This document shows, one piece after another, positions 58,331 through 59,838 of a stretch of 59,838 nt of DNA. The DNA is taken from contig JALRCA010000243.1 of NCBI GenBank assembly GCA_023257515.1, forward strand, positions 1-59,838. The letters are read 5' to 3'. Each line of letters starts with the position of its first letter. The first letter of the stretch is position 1. Both the position numbers and the translations under genes were made by a program. The notes under the pieces were generated by a model that saw only the letters and a list, made by a program, of their open reading frames with translations, was not told the origin of the DNA and ran no database searches. The DNA is from Aeromicrobium sp. Its GTDB lineage: Bacteria; Actinomycetota; Actinomycetes; Propionibacteriales; Nocardioidaceae.

Positions 58331-59290
58331 TCAGAGGCAGCCCTCCGCGGGACCGTCGGCCCGTGGCGCGCGATCGGCAGGCCCGGCCGACAGGATCGTC
58401 GAGGTGTACGGGTCCTCGTCGGCGGCACGGAAGGTGCGCTCGAGCAGGGCACCGGTGGCGGTGTCGACCAGCACGGACTGCGAGACCGCACCCTGCCCGT
58501 ACGGTCCCTCGACGTCCTCACGGTAGGTCAGCCGCCAGCCGGTCCGCCCCAGCGCGTCCTTCTTCCTGCCGTCCAGCGTGACGTTCGGCAGGTGCTTGAT
58601 CCCGTCCCAGAGCTGCCTGCGGATCGTCCGGGACGCGGGTGACATGAGCAGCAGCTCGGTCGTGTTCTTGAAGACGTAGTAGTCCGAGCTGGCCCGCCCC
58701 GGCTTGTCGCTGCCGCCGTCGGCGACCATCGACGCGACGTCCTTCGCGGTCCAGCGGCGGTCGTTGACCTGGCTCCACGGGAGCGAGACGCCGTTGACGG
58801 CCACGGTCGCGGGACAGATGGCCCACGCCTCCTCGCCCGAGTGCTTCGTCACGCCGGGCCGATCGATACCGGACCACAGGGTGGTCGTGCACGGAGGCTT
58901 CGACCCCTCCTGGCACGTCTCCCGCGAGGCGATCTTCCAGTACGGGGCGTCCGTGGGATCGACGCTGCGCGACCGTCCTGCCGCCGTGTCGACGAGCTGG
59001 CCCACCGTCGTGAACTCGGGCGCGGCCGTGGGTGGTGCCGCGATCGGGCCGGCGCTGGGAGCCGGGACGGGAGCCGGGTCGTGCGAGATCACGAGCGCCC
59101 CGCCCACCGCGGCTGCGACGAGCGACGCCGCCGCCGTGGCACGGACGACGCGGGATCGTAGGGCGGACCGGGCGCGGCGTGCGCCCAGGTGATCGGTCTC
59201 GGGTGTGGCCATGATGTCCTCCAGGAGCTCGGCTCGGGCACCGGAGAGCTGCAGGTCGGCGACCTGCTCGTCGGTGAGGGACGTCCTCAT
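58331..59290 (-). CDS. ECF sigma-associated membrane protein (CU044_5270-like)
   Basis: 319 aa. A cytoplasmic N-terminus of about 48 residues, one membrane helix (ATAAASLVAAAVGGALVISH), a Pro-rich linker, then an extracytoplasmic domain (PYWKIASRETCQEGSKPPC, VNGVSLPWSQVNDRRWTAKD, SQSVLVDTATGALLERTF). It resembles CU044_5270-family proteins that follow ECF sigma genes in Actinobacteria. ATG overlaps the sigma stop (ATGA). Likely a sigma regulator or sensor. Confidence 0.8.
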   Translation of the reverse strand: MRTSLTDEQVADLQLSGARAELLEDIMATPETDHLGARRARSALRSRVVRATAAASLVAAAVGGALVISHDPAPVPAPSAGPIAAPPTAAPEFTTVGQLVDTAAGRSRSVDPTDAPYWKIASRETCQEGSKPPCTTTLWSGIDRPGVTKHSGEEAWAICPATVAVNGVSLPWSQVNDRRWTAKDVASMVADGGSDKPGRASSDYYVFKNTTELLLMSPASRTIRRQLWDGIKHLPNVTLDGRKKDALGRTGWRLTYREDVEGPYGQGAVSQSVLVDTATGALLERTFRAADEDPYTSTILSAGPADRAPRADGPAEGCL

Positions 59291-59835
59291 GTCCCCTCCT
59301 TCTGCGATAGTGCTCGGGCTGTACCAGGGAGATGTCCGGGTCTTCGGTCTTCGTTGCCCATGAGCTCGCGAAGTCGGGCCCGTGCCCGGGACAGCCGCGG
59401 TCGCACGGTGGCGTCACCCAGCCCCAGCACCTCGGCGATCTCGCGCGGCCGGAGCCCTTCCCACAGGTGCAGCTGGAGGATCTCGCGGTCGCGTGCGCTC
59501 ATGCGGTCGAGCGCGGCGTCCAGGTCGACGTCGATCACCACCTGGTCGGCGACGTCGGCGACGGCCGCGGGGAGCTCGGCGCGCAGCCGCGCGCCGAGCG
59601 CCATGCGTCGTGAGTCGCTGCGTCGCTGGTTGGCCAGGACGCGGCGCGCGACCCCGTAGAGCCACGGTCTGGTGCCGGGCTCGGCCGGCACGTGCGCACG
59701 ACGGCGCCAGGCCACGAGGAACGTGTCCGTCGTCGCGTCCGCGGCGTCCTCGGGTCGCTCCGTCCGTCGGAGCGAGAACCCGAGGACGGCGTCGAAGTGC
59801 GCGCCGTACAGCCGACGGAAGTCGTCGTCGTCCAC
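59287..59835 (-). CDS. ECF RNA polymerase sigma factor (start at or beyond the window edge)
   Basis: 182 aa visible from a GTG three bases inside the window; a longer N-terminus is possible. Region 2: AHFDAVLGFSLRRTERPEDA then ADATTDTFLVAWRR; region 4: RMSARDREILQLHLWEGLRP, REIAEVLGLGDATVRPRLSR. Coupled by ATGA overlap to the membrane partner. No target promoter deduced. Confidence 0.88.
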   Translation of the reverse strand: MDDDDFRRLYGAHFDAVLGFSLRRTERPEDAADATTDTFLVAWRRRAHVPAEPGTRPWLYGVARRVLANQRRSDSRRMALGARLRAELPAAVADVADQVVIDVDLDAALDRMSARDREILQLHLWEGLRPREIAEVLGLGDATVRPRLSRARARLRELMGNEDRRPGHLPGTARALSQKEGT

Positions 59836-59838
59836 CGT

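Noticed and set aside
1-59838. CRISPR arrays, rRNA genes, IS elements, biosynthetic megasynthases
   Set aside because: No regularly spaced repeats, no rRNA sequence, no transposase apart from the serine integrase, and no PKS/NRPS or RiPP-modifying enzymes were seen.

Overview
The window is 59.8 kb of high-GC chromosome with GTG/ATG starts, many 4-bp GTGA/ATGA gene overlaps, SigE-type and ECF sigma factors, HAAS/PadR and IclR regulators and DUF2277/DUF4328 proteins. This points to an actinobacterium, perhaps a relative of the Nocardioidaceae. The genus is an inference; no rRNA or other taxonomic marker is present.

Layout. 1-5.5 kb is housekeeping: the end of a flavin monooxygenase/FMN reductase pair, DUF2277, a 5-oxoprolinase operon (pxpA-pxpB-pxpC, minus strand) and a membrane protein. 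5.5-6.9 kb is a lower-GC accessory patch with a 68-aa basic protein, a DUF6338 membrane protein and a small companion. From 6.95 to 15.2 kb an acyl-CoA synthetase gene (minus strand) is cut in two by a 6618-bp integrated element (about 7864-14487). The element carries a large serine integrase, an Xis-like HTH protein, several short ORFs, a RecA/RepA-like ATPase, a coiled-coil protein and a P27-type terminase small subunit, but no large terminase, capsid or tail genes. It looks like a phage satellite (PICI-like), and both halves of the host gene keep all their motifs.

15.3-18.2 kb holds two secreted enzymes (an EEP-fold nuclease/phosphatase-like protein and an M23 peptidase-like protein), a PadR/HAAS pair with a readable promoter-operator, and tRNA-Ser(CGA). 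18.4-22.5 kb, directly 3' of the tRNA, is an accessory run of short genes (DUF4304, DUF4926-like, HEAT-like, zinc-ribbon) that resembles an orphan polymorphic-toxin immunity array, with a decayed lysR inside it. 22.7-26.4 kb: BKACE enzyme, TetR, AlkD-like protein, SDR. 26.4-28.2 kb: SigE-family sigma factor with a membrane partner. 28.4-32.3 kb: MFS exporter/TetR pair with twin operators, a cupin/DJ-1 pair and a GlxA-type regulator. 32.6-33.7 kb: an HTH/nucleotidyltransferase pair resembling a toxin-antitoxin or abortive-infection module. 34-41.2 kb: IclR, a frameshifted DUF4328 gene, an NAD(P)-binding protein, two MFS exporters with HxlR and LysR regulators, and a DJ-1 family protein.

41.2-52.2 kb looks like a catabolic region: IclR diverging from an SLC13 carboxylate transporter and an unusually long (670 aa) MmgE/PrpD protein, then a minus-strand operon of sugar-type ABC importer genes followed by two alpha/beta hydrolases, with a divergent LacI regulator and a perfect 12-bp palindrome between. 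52.2-59.8 kb: a carboxymuconolactone-decarboxylase-like protein with no visible start codon, XRE regulator, SDR, secreted lipase, MGMT, a quinone-oxidoreductase-type enzyme, and an ECF sigma factor with its membrane partner at the window end.
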